Below are positions 50,532-58,347 of a stretch of DNA of 59,639 bases, one piece after another. How positions within the stretch are numbered: position 1 is the stretch's first letter; the number at the start of each line of letters is the position of its first letter. This DNA is from an uncultured Collinsella sp. GTDB lineage: Bacteria > Actinomycetota > Coriobacteriia > Coriobacteriales > Coriobacteriaceae. The notes under the pieces were generated by a model, which was given only the letters and a program-made list of their open reading frames with translations, searched no databases and had not been told where the DNA came from. Both the position numbers and the translations under genes were made by a program. Where the stretch lies: the NCBI GenBank assembly GCA_900542315.1, contig UQMV01000010.1, positions 1-59,639 of the forward strand, read 5' to 3'.

Positions 50532-50810
50532 CTACTGGATGTTGTCGCGGATGCCCAGAGCCTTGATGAGCTCACGGTACTCGACGATGTCGTTCTTCTT
50601 GATGTAGGAGAGAAGACGACGACGACGGCCGACGAGCATGAGCAGACCACGACGGGTGTGGAAGTCCTTCTGGTGGGACTTCATGTGCTCGGTCAGCTCC
50701 TTGATGCGCTCGGACAGGATGGCAACCTGAACCTTGGGGTTACCGGTGTCGACCGGGGTGTTACCGAACTGGGCAGTCAGCTCCGCCTTGCGCTCTTTGG
50801 AAACAGTCAT
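50532..50810 (-). CDS. rpsO: 30S ribosomal protein S15
   Basis: 92 aa, normal size for S15: QFGNTPVDTGNPKVQVAILS, RIKELTEHMKSHQKDFHTRR and GLLMLVGRRRRLLSYIKKND, the 16S-rRNA-binding part. ATG 50810 (MTVSKERK) sits after a GAAAGGTGAAAC site. rpsO-pnp order is conserved across bacteria. The 138-base leader could fold for S15 feedback, but I cannot show a structure. Confidence 0.97.
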   Translation of the reverse strand: MTVSKERKAELTAQFGNTPVDTGNPKVQVAILSERIKELTEHMKSHQKDFHTRRGLLMLVGRRRRLLSYIKKNDIVEYRELIKALGIRDNIQ

Positions 50811-50948
50811 TGTTTCACCTTTCGTTTTACGTCGCCCGCGGGCGACTCGATTCGCCTCGGACTGGGAAGCCGCCGGTGGAGCGAGCAACCAAGGTCGAGG
50901 TACCAACAGGTCGGTATGTTACCACAAGCAGCCTGTGCCTGCGCATCA

Positions 50949-51698
50949 TCACCGACCCAACATGAATTCCATCGCGCGGAGGCGCTGATCGGTGTGCGTC
51001 GCAGCCCAAACATGCGAAAGCCCGAGCAGGAATGCCGCCGTATGCGGGTCGATTCGCTCGGCCATGAGCGCATCGAAGGTCATGGACATGAGGGCGCGCA
51101 GCCATGCGGTCTCACCGGTCGACACCAGTTCGGCACCTGGAACGCTCGACGCGCACGACCCGCACATGAGACCGCCCGCCTGGGCTGAAAAATACGACAG
51201 CATGGGGTCTCCGCACAGCACACAGGCCGAAAAATCGGGTCGATAGCCAACGTGCGACAGCAGCTTAAAGACATATGCCGCCACAAGTAGGTCCATATGA
51301 GCCGTGTCGAGCCCGCTGCCCACCAGGGCAAGAGCTCGCTGCGTTATGGCAAAGGTAAACGGGTCCTCGGCGTCCTCGAACGAGCACACGCGCGCGACCT
51401 CGGTGATCGCGCTTGCGGCGCAGGTCGTCTCGTAATCGGGCGCAGCGCCGAGCGGCGCCTCCATAAGCTCGGCCTGGGAAACCACGTCGAGTGACCGTCC
51501 ATGTGCAAGCAGCATATCGACCGTACAGAACAGCTCGCAGCGCGCAGCCAGGCGTCCGCCGGGTTTGCGGGCGCCCTTTGCCACGGCGCGAACCTGCCGC
51601 CCCCGCTCGTCAAGCATCGTCAAGATCAGGTCGGTCTCTTTGAGCTTAGTCTTATCGAGCACGAGCACTTTCGTGCGATATGTCCGGGAGCCTGCCAT
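50949..51698 (-). CDS. recO: DNA repair protein RecO
   Basis: RecF-pathway mediator that loads RecA. 249 aa: N-terminal OB fold (TKVLVLDKTKLKETDLILTM, GARKPGGRLAARCELF), a helical middle and a C4 zinc site (FSACVLCGD, GLMCGSCA). Fifteen bases after era. Confidence 0.94.
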   Translation of the reverse strand: MAGSRTYRTKVLVLDKTKLKETDLILTMLDERGRQVRAVAKGARKPGGRLAARCELFCTVDMLLAHGRSLDVVSQAELMEAPLGAAPDYETTCAASAITEVARVCSFEDAEDPFTFAITQRALALVGSGLDTAHMDLLVAAYVFKLLSHVGYRPDFSACVLCGDPMLSYFSAQAGGLMCGSCASSVPGAELVSTGETAWLRALMSMTFDALMAERIDPHTAAFLLGLSHVWAATHTDQRLRAMEFMLGR

Positions 51699-51713
51699 GC
51701 GCGCCGCGCGTCC

Positions 51714-52781
51714 TTAGTCCTCGGCGTTGTAGCCAAAGCGGCGAATCTGGGCCTCGTCGTCACGCCAGCCGGCCTTGACCTTCACGTCCAGCTCCAAAAA
51801 GACCTGCGTGCCAAAGATGCGCTCAAGATCGCGACGGGCGTCGATACCGATATGCTTGATCATCTCGCCGCCCTTGCCGATGATGATGCCCTTTTGGCCC
51901 TCGCGCTCGACGTAAATGGTGGCGTGCACGCGAAGCACCTTCTTGGTCTGCTCGAGCGCATCGCAGATCACGCCAACGGAGTGCGGGATCTCATCACGGG
52001 TGCGGCGCAAGACCTTCTCGCGCACAAACTCGGCAACGAGCGTCTCGTCGGAAGCGTCGGTGCCCATGTCCTCGGGGAACCAACGCGGACCCTCAGGCAA
52101 AAAGTGCGCAACGGTCTCGATAAATGCATCGACGTTGAAGTTCTTGACCGACGACGTCACGATCTCGTCGTCATATTCCATGAGTTCGTGGGCTGCCTTA
52201 AGCTGCTCCATGACCTGTGTGGGGTCGGCCTCATCGGCCTTGGTGAGCACCAGGACCTTCTTGGAACGAGCGCATCTGACGCGCTCGGCAACCCAGGCGT
52301 CTCCCCTGCCGATCGGTTTGGTGGCATCAATCAAAAACGCGACAACATCGACATCGTTCAGCTCGAACAACGCGCTCTTGTTGAGCTCGGATCCCAAGCC
52401 GTCCTTGGGCTTATGAATACCCGGGGTATCGACAAAGACCAGCTGGTAGCCGGGGCGGTTGACGACGGCGCGCATGCGGCGGCGGGTCGTCTGGGCCACC
52501 GGCGAGGTGATGGCGACCTTTTTGCCATAGCAGGCATTAAGCAGCGTAGACTTGCCAGCGTTGGGACGACCGACCAGGGCCACAAAGCCGCTGCGGAAAC
52601 CGGGCTCAACGTCACCAAAGCCCGCGAGGTTGTCGTCCTCGTCGCACAGGGCGTCGAGTTCCTCGTCGCTCATACCCTCAAACGGGTCGAACTCCTCGAC
52701 ATCCTCGAGCTCCTCGGTATCCACCGCGTCCAGGGACTCGTCGTCCAAAATCTCATCGGCAGGCTGCATATTGTCGGACAT
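51714..52781 (-). CDS. era: GTPase Era with acidic N-terminal extension
   Basis: 16S rRNA maturation GTPase. 355 aa: residues ~1-62 are an extra, strongly acidic segment (DDESLDAVDTEELEDVEEFD and similar). The G domain follows, with GRPNAGKSTLLN, DTPGIHKPKDGLG and TKADEAD, and then the KH domain with GKGGEMIKHIGIDARRDLE. Typical Era is ~300 aa, so the extension accounts for the excess. AAAGGG precedes ATG 52781, supporting this start. Confidence 0.95.
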   Translation of the reverse strand: MSDNMQPADEILDDESLDAVDTEELEDVEEFDPFEGMSDEELDALCDEDDNLAGFGDVEPGFRSGFVALVGRPNAGKSTLLNACYGKKVAITSPVAQTTRRRMRAVVNRPGYQLVFVDTPGIHKPKDGLGSELNKSALFELNDVDVVAFLIDATKPIGRGDAWVAERVRCARSKKVLVLTKADEADPTQVMEQLKAAHELMEYDDEIVTSSVKNFNVDAFIETVAHFLPEGPRWFPEDMGTDASDETLVAEFVREKVLRRTRDEIPHSVGVICDALEQTKKVLRVHATIYVEREGQKGIIIGKGGEMIKHIGIDARRDLERIFGTQVFLELDVKVKAGWRDDEAQIRRFGYNAED

Positions 52782-52793
52782 GGGAATCCCTTT

Positions 52794-53171
52794 CTAAATA
52801 AAGCCGAGCGCGTGGGCAAATACCAGCAAGCCCACAATCGCGGCGGTGATGGAAAGAACGTATACGGAGGCGGCGGCGATGTCCTTCGCACGCTTGGCCA
52901 GCGGATGGAGCTCCTGGGTCGCCAGGTCGACGATGGCCTCCATGGCGGTATTGCAAAGCTCGCCGTGGATCACCAGGCCGCAACAGATGATAATCGTGGC
53001 CCACTCGGCAATGTCGAGCCCCACGATGCAGCCTGCAATGACGGTGCACACGCCCGCCACGAGCATGACCTTAATGTTACGCTCGGTCTTGACGGCGGTG
53101 ACGAAGCCCTCCATGGCGTAGGAAAACGACTTTAAGAAGGACGGATGGTCCTTGTTCGATCCGGGAATCAT
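52794..53171 (-). CDS. dgkA: Diacylglycerol/undecaprenol kinase (DgkA family)
   Basis: 125 aa, three membrane helices. SFSYAMEGFVTAVKTERNIK and ELCNTAMEAIVDLATQE carry the conserved Glu/Asn/Asp catalytic residues. In Gram-positives the enzyme mainly phosphorylates undecaprenol, recycling the wall lipid carrier. The ybeY-dgkA-era order is conserved in Firmicutes and here. Confidence 0.93.
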   Translation of the reverse strand: MIPGSNKDHPSFLKSFSYAMEGFVTAVKTERNIKVMLVAGVCTVIAGCIVGLDIAEWATIIICCGLVIHGELCNTAMEAIVDLATQELHPLAKRAKDIAAASVYVLSITAAIVGLLVFAHALGFI

Positions 53172-53180
53172 AGACGGCTC

Positions 53181-53690
53181 CTAGTCGTGGGCGTGGTTGG
53201 TGATGGGGCCGACGTGGACCAGCTTGGGGTCCTCGCCGCGCTCGAGCGCCAGATCGCGCAGGATGGCGTCCTCGCGGGCCTCCATGACCTCGGCCTCGTC
53301 GTCCTCGATGTGGTCATACCCCAGCAGGTGCAACATGCCATGCACGAGCATCAGACGGCACTCGTCGGCAGGGCTATTGCCAAAGCCGGGGGCCTGACGG
53401 GCAATAACCTGCGGGGCAAGGATAATATCGCCGAGCTCGAGCGTCTCGTCGGCGGGAATGTCATCGTCAAAGGCCGAATCGCACTCAAACGAGAGCACAT
53501 CGGTGGTGCGGTCGATACCGCGCCACTCGTGGTTGAGCTCGTGCATCTCGTCCTCGTCGACATACGAAAGGGAAATCTCGACTTCACGTTCAACGCCCTC
53601 GGCGGCAAGCACGACCTCGCAGATGTGCTCCACCTCCTGCGCGTCGAGCAGCGTATCGAGCTCGGCATCGTTGCTGATCAATACACTCAA
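53181..53690 (-). CDS. ybeY: Endoribonuclease YbeY
   Basis: Metalloprotein for 16S 3'-end maturation and ribosome quality control. 169 aa. The zinc motif LMLVHGMLHLLGYDH (H-x3-H-x5-H) is complete, preceded by TDVLSFECDSAF and LGDIILAPQVIARQA. The start codon is TTG, sharing bases with the phoH stop (TTGA), 5 bases after AAAGGAG. Confidence 0.94.
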   Translation of the reverse strand: MSVLISNDAELDTLLDAQEVEHICEVVLAAEGVEREVEISLSYVDEDEMHELNHEWRGIDRTTDVLSFECDSAFDDDIPADETLELGDIILAPQVIARQAPGFGNSPADECRLMLVHGMLHLLGYDHIEDDEAEVMEAREDAILRDLALERGEDPKLVHVGPITNHAHD

Positions 53691-54673
53691 CGGGACTCCT
53701 TTCGGTCGCGCGAGCGCTGCTCACGCACGTCATCATAAGCATCATATGCCTCGACGATACGACCCACCAGGGCATGGCGCACCACGTCGGCGCGCTCCAG
53801 GTGTGCAAACGCTACATCGTCGACACGGCCCAAAATCTTCTCGACGTCCGACAAGCCACCACGACGACCCACTAGGTCGCGCTGGCTCAGGTCGCCGGTA
53901 ATCACGAACTTGGAGTTAAAGCCCAAGCGCGTCAGGAACATCTTCATCTGCTCGGGCGTGGTATTTTGCGCCTCGTCGAGCACCACGAAGGCATCGCTCA
54001 GCGTACGGCCGCGCATGTAGGCAAGCGGGGCGATCTCGATCACGCCGCGCTCCATAAGCTCATCGGTGCGCTCGCGATCCATCATGTCAAAGAGGGCGTC
54101 GTAGAGCGGACGCATGTAGGGATCGATCTTTTCCTCGAGGGTACCGGGCAAAAAGCCCAGATTCTCCCCCGCCTCGACAACCGGACGGGTCAAGATCAGA
54201 CGGCCCACCTCGTGACGCTTGAGCGCGGCAACGGCGAGCGCCATGGCCAGATAGGTCTTACCGGTGCCGGCAGGACCCAGGCCAAACGTGATGGTATGCG
54301 AGCGAATGGCATCCACATAGCGCTTTTGGCCGAGCGTTTTGGGGCGAATGGCACGGCCGCGATACGAAAGCAGCACGTCATCGCGAAGCGACGTAGCCTC
54401 GTGCTCACCGTCGCGCAAGACGGCCAGGCAGCGAGAGACATCGTCGGCAGACAGTGTGCGCCCGGCGGCCGCCTCGCGAAAAGCGTGTTCGAAAAAACGC
54501 GCCACGAGTTCGACCTCATCCGGGTCACCGCTCACGGCGATGCTATCGCCACGGGCGACCACATGGGCGCGAACCAAGGTCTCGAGCGCACGAAGGACGC
54601 CGTCGCCGGCGCCCAAAACGCGCGAGGGATCAATCCCCTCGGGAACGGTAAGTCTAATCTTCGAGGCTTCCAT
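53687..54673 (-). CDS. PhoH-like ATPase/RNA-binding protein
   Basis: 328 aa. N-terminal KH-like region (EASKIRLTVPEGIDPSRVLG), then the PhoH ATPase with SHTITFGLGPAGTGKTYLAM near 130, EKIDPYMRPLYDAL and FVVLDEAQNTTPEQMKMFLT. PhoH-YbeY pairs are widespread and thought to act in RNA quality control. ATG 54673 lies only 3 bases after GGGAGG and inside the mtaB 3' end (20-base overlap). Confidence 0.93.
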   Translation of the reverse strand: MEASKIRLTVPEGIDPSRVLGAGDGVLRALETLVRAHVVARGDSIAVSGDPDEVELVARFFEHAFREAAAGRTLSADDVSRCLAVLRDGEHEATSLRDDVLLSYRGRAIRPKTLGQKRYVDAIRSHTITFGLGPAGTGKTYLAMALAVAALKRHEVGRLILTRPVVEAGENLGFLPGTLEEKIDPYMRPLYDALFDMMDRERTDELMERGVIEIAPLAYMRGRTLSDAFVVLDEAQNTTPEQMKMFLTRLGFNSKFVITGDLSQRDLVGRRGGLSDVEKILGRVDDVAFAHLERADVVRHALVGRIVEAYDAYDDVREQRSRDRKESR

Positions 54674-55946
54674 GAACCTCCCTGCGCGCATGGACCAAGC
54701 CGGAATCATCGACTCCGATGATAGCAACATCGAGCAGGCACGGGGCTGTGAGTCCACAGGTATCGTCAAGACGGGCATGATGGAACGAGCCGAGCGTCAG
54801 GTTGTCGCCGTACTCGAGGACGGCACGCTCGACGGTGCCCACGCGACGACGAGCGTCGGCAATGGCGAGTTCCTGCGCCGCGGCTCGCATACGACGGCTG
54901 CGCTCGGCCATAACCTCGGGCGGGACCTGGTCGGGCATATCGGCAGCAAGGGTACCGGGACGCTTGCTATAGCGGAACACGTGCATACGCGAGAAACCCA
55001 CACGACGGCACAGCGCCAGCGACTCCTCGAACTCCTCGTCCGTCTCGCCAGGAAAACCGACGATGACATCGCACGAAAGAGACGCCTGGGGCAAGTTGGC
55101 GCGAATCATGCGCACCGTGTCCTCAAAGGCCTCGGCGCTATAGGGACGGCCCATGCGATGCAGAGTCGCTGTGCAGCCGGACTGCACGGGCAGGTGCAAA
55201 AACGGGGCGATACGCTGCGGATAGCGCGCCATAACCTTAAGCAGGCGCTCAGAGATATCCATGGGCTCGACCGAGGAAATGCGCACATGCGGAATAGACG
55301 TGCGCTCCATGATGGCCTCGAGCAGCTCATCGATTTCGACATGCTCGTCGGTCGCGCTCTTGCCATCGTAGGCACCCAGGTTCACACCGGTCAGCACCAC
55401 CTCGGGCACGCCGGCCTCCTGGGCCTCGCGAACTTGCTCGAGCACGGACTCGACGGGCACGGAGCGCTCGGGGCCGCGTGCCTTCCACACAATGCAATAG
55501 GTGCAGCGGTGGTTGCAGCCGTCCTGAATCTTCACGCCCAGGCGAGAGCGACCGAGCGCATCGACCACCTCGCCATCGCTGCAGGCGGGAACGCTATCGG
55601 ACTCAACGCCCAGCACCTCACAGACGCGTTCGGCGACATCGATCTTGGACGGCTCGGCGATCACGCGATCCGAAAGCTCCAACAACTCCTCAGGATGCAA
55701 ATTGACCACGCAACCGGTCACGAGCACAAAGGGCTCGTTTGGATAGGCCAGCGCATGACGAACTGCCTTACGGGTCTTGGCCTCAGCCTCGCCCGTAACG
55801 GCACAGGTGTTAATGACGATCAGATCGGCATCCTGGGGCTCCACAATAGCAAAGCCCAGGCGCATAAGATCGGCAGTGATACGGTCGGACTCAACCCGGT
55901 TGACACGGCAGCCGAGGTTGACGACGGAAATATGGGGTGCGAGCAC
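54654..55946 (-). CDS. mtaB: tRNA t6A37 methylthiotransferase MtaB
   Basis: Makes ms2t6A37 in tRNAs that read ANN codons. 430 aa: NLGCRVNRVESDRITADL, NTCAVTGEAEAKTRKAVR and radical-SAM motif DGCNHRCTYCIVWKARG, plus a TRAM-like end. The GCRVNxxES start and NTCAVT are MtaB hallmarks. GTG start after AAGGAG. With MiaB and RimO it completes a set of three methylthiotransferases. Confidence 0.94.
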   Translation of the reverse strand: MLAPHISVVNLGCRVNRVESDRITADLMRLGFAIVEPQDADLIVINTCAVTGEAEAKTRKAVRHALAYPNEPFVLVTGCVVNLHPEELLELSDRVIAEPSKIDVAERVCEVLGVESDSVPACSDGEVVDALGRSRLGVKIQDGCNHRCTYCIVWKARGPERSVPVESVLEQVREAQEAGVPEVVLTGVNLGAYDGKSATDEHVEIDELLEAIMERTSIPHVRISSVEPMDISERLLKVMARYPQRIAPFLHLPVQSGCTATLHRMGRPYSAEAFEDTVRMIRANLPQASLSCDVIVGFPGETDEEFEESLALCRRVGFSRMHVFRYSKRPGTLAADMPDQVPPEVMAERSRRMRAAAQELAIADARRRVGTVERAVLEYGDNLTLGSFHHARLDDTCGLTAPCLLDVAIIGVDDSGLVHARREVHGSLED

Positions 55947-55955
55947 GCGGGCTCC

Positions 55956-57104
55956 TTAATCGAGGATATCGTCGAGGGCACTCTTGATACGGTCGGTCAC
56001 CGACTTCTTACCAGAAGCAACGTCATCGCCCATCTCATCGGCAAAAGCACGGAGCAGCTCGCGCTGCTTATTGGAAAGATTGGTGGGAACGACCACGCGC
56101 AGTTGCACGATCAGGCGGCCACGCGAACCGCCACCGCCAATGCGCGGCATGCCGTAATTATTGACGCTCACGGTATCACCGTACTGGGCGCCGGCGGGAA
56201 CCGTCACCTTAACGACCTCGTCGGGCATAATGCCCTCGACCTCGATCTCGCAGCCAAGCGCAGCCTGCGCAATCGAGATATCACTCACCAGGTACAGGTC
56301 GTCACCGTTGCGCTTAAAGCGCTCATGGTCGGCAACGCGCACGTTGACAATCAGGTCGCCCGAAGGCTCGCCGCGAAGGCCGGCCTCGCCAAAGCCGCTC
56401 ACACGCAGCTGGCGACCGGTCGAAACGCCGGCGGGAATATCGATGTCAATCTTTTCATGCGAAGGCGTGCGGCCCTGACCGTCGCAGGTCTCGCAGGGAT
56501 GGTCGATAACCGTGCCCTCGCCATGGCAGTCAGGGCAAGGCGAGGAAGACTGAACCTGGCCCAGGAACGAACGCTGAACCGTCGTGACGTAGCCCGTACC
56601 GTGGCAGCGGCCGCACTGCTTTTCCTGTGCGCCCTCTGCCCTACCGGTGCCATTGCAGTCCTCGCAAGGAGCAAGGCGGTCATAGCTGATCGTCTTTTTG
56701 CAGCCGAGTGCCGCCTCCTCGAGCGTCACCGAAAGGGAGATGGCCATATCGCGACCCCGGCGGCGCTCGCGACGGCTGCGGGCGCCACCGCCGGCACCGC
56801 CGCCAAAGAACGACGAGAACAAGTCGTCCATGCCCATGCCACCAAAGATATCGTTGATATCGACGTAGCCTGAACCACCAGGGCCGTCGGCAGTGCCGTA
56901 ACGGTCGTAGTTAGCACGCTTCTGCTCATCGGAAAGAACGGAATACGCCTCGTTAAGCTCTTTAAACTTGGCCTCGGCCTCGGGGTCGTCCGAAACGTCC
57001 GGGTGTACGGTACGGGCCTTCTTTAGAAACGCGCGCTTGATCGTCCGCGCGTCGGCATCCCTGTCGACGCCAAGCACCTCGTAGTAATCCCTATTTTCCG
57101 ACAC
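55956..57104 (-). CDS. dnaJ: Chaperone DnaJ
   Basis: Hsp70 co-chaperone. 382 aa: J domain with HPD in KKARTVHPDVSDD, a Gly-rich FFGGGAGGGARS region, four zinc motifs (CEDCNGTG, CGRCHGTG, CPDCHGEG, CETCDGQG) and both C-terminal substrate domains. Start GTG 57104 is 7 bases after GGAAGGA. No dnaK, grpE or hrcA nearby, so this is probably the DnaJ2-type copy linked to mtaB. Confidence 0.95.
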   Translation of the reverse strand: MSENRDYYEVLGVDRDADARTIKRAFLKKARTVHPDVSDDPEAEAKFKELNEAYSVLSDEQKRANYDRYGTADGPGGSGYVDINDIFGGMGMDDLFSSFFGGGAGGGARSRRERRRGRDMAISLSVTLEEAALGCKKTISYDRLAPCEDCNGTGRAEGAQEKQCGRCHGTGYVTTVQRSFLGQVQSSSPCPDCHGEGTVIDHPCETCDGQGRTPSHEKIDIDIPAGVSTGRQLRVSGFGEAGLRGEPSGDLIVNVRVADHERFKRNGDDLYLVSDISIAQAALGCEIEVEGIMPDEVVKVTVPAGAQYGDTVSVNNYGMPRIGGGGSRGRLIVQLRVVVPTNLSNKQRELLRAFADEMGDDVASGKKSVTDRIKSALDDILD

Positions 57105-57185
57105 GACCGAATCCTTCCGACTTTCATTATTGTCACAGTGCGTCCTATACCCAAGCAGGGCCGGCCGCAAACAGAGGGTTTGATG

Positions 57186-58289
57186 TTATTGCATTTGGTA
57201 CGGCGAAAGCATGGCCCGTTGCGAGCAGCTCGCGAACCAAACCGACACGAGCGCGAACATGAAGCCGTTGGCAAAACCGTTGGCAAACTGCATCGCACCG
57301 CGCTTCCACCACAGCAAGCTGCGATGAAGCACGCCGTCCGAAAGCACCATGAACAGGCCCATGGTAAACGGAATAAAGCACATCACGGCAAAGGCAGAGA
57401 ACACGCCCGAGATGGCCGAGAGTACCAAAAACGGCGCCACGATGCCCATCAGGTAAAAACCGGTACGAGCTTTGCCTTCCAAGCGCTCGGCCTCAACATG
57501 GGCGCGGCCCACCAGGTCGCCGCCCGCGGCACCGTTGGTGCCAGCATGACCCATGCCGCTAATGCGGACCTCGTCGCCATCGTGCGTGCCGGCAGGAAAC
57601 TCAATCGTCTGCTCGGAGGTTACGCGAGTACGACCGCTGCCACCGCAATCAGGGCAGGGGTCTGCCACGACCTTACCGGAACCGCCGCACTCGGGGCAGA
57701 CCGACTGGAACGTGCCCGCACCAAACAGGAAGGACAGGTCGACGTCGATGTGGCCGCGGCCGCCACAGCTTGGGCAGGTATGGGCATGCTCGGAGGAGAC
57801 AGAACCCGAGCCGCCGCAGTGACCACAGGTATCGAAGTGCGTATAGCGGACGGTCTTGCGGGCACCGCCCTTGGCCTCCTTGGCGTCCAGTTTGATATCG
57901 ACGACCACGTTGGCGCCGTTCTCGGGATTGTAGGCAGCCTGGCCGCGACGCTGCTGGCCCCAGGCGCCACCAAAGGGAAAGCCGCCCTCAAAGGGATTGC
58001 CATAGCCCGTGTTGCCGGCGTAGCCGCCACCATAGGGCGAAGCTGTAGGAGCACCGGCAAAGGGATTGCCAGAACGCATGGCGTCGTAGCGCGCACGTTT
58101 TTGCTCATCCGAAAGCACGGCGTAGGCCTCGGAAACCTCTTTAAACTTTTCCTCGGCATCCGGCTCTTTGTTGACGTCCGGATGGAGCTTGCGGGCCTTT
58201 TGCTGGAAGGCCTTCTGTATATCACGCGAGGTAGCGTCCTTGGAGACACCCAGAATCTCGTAATAATCTTTTTCGTTCATCGTCGCCAT
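57186..58289 (-). CDS. Membrane-anchored DnaJ-like protein
   Basis: 367 aa. A J domain (residues 4-70, HPD in KARKLHPDVNKE), a Gly/Tyr/Pro-rich linker and four zinc motifs (CGHCGGSG, CPSCGGRG, CPECGGSG, CPDCGGSG). A short C-terminal-domain piece (EFPAGTHDGDEVRISGMGHA) follows. The second substrate domain is replaced by ~95 residues with two or three membrane helices (GFYLMGIVAPFLVLSAISGV, FAVMCFIPFTMGLFMVLS, a weaker third). Start 58289 has AGGAGG 9 bases upstream. It probably places DnaK activity at the membrane; that is inference. Confidence 0.82.
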   Translation of the reverse strand: MATMNEKDYYEILGVSKDATSRDIQKAFQQKARKLHPDVNKEPDAEEKFKEVSEAYAVLSDEQKRARYDAMRSGNPFAGAPTASPYGGGYAGNTGYGNPFEGGFPFGGAWGQQRRGQAAYNPENGANVVVDIKLDAKEAKGGARKTVRYTHFDTCGHCGGSGSVSSEHAHTCPSCGGRGHIDVDLSFLFGAGTFQSVCPECGGSGKVVADPCPDCGGSGRTRVTSEQTIEFPAGTHDGDEVRISGMGHAGTNGAAGGDLVGRAHVEAERLEGKARTGFYLMGIVAPFLVLSAISGVFSAFAVMCFIPFTMGLFMVLSDGVLHRSLLWWKRGAMQFANGFANGFMFALVSVWFASCSQRAMLSPYQMQ

Positions 58290-58347
58290 GCGCGGCAACC
58301 TCCTGCTCACAGCAGCGTATATATTCCGGTAATTCTACCCGAGCGGC

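Noticed and set aside
54339..56873. 844-aa plus-strand frame opposite phoH, mtaB and dnaJ
   Set aside because: Antisense shadow of three clear genes, no ribosome site, no domain.
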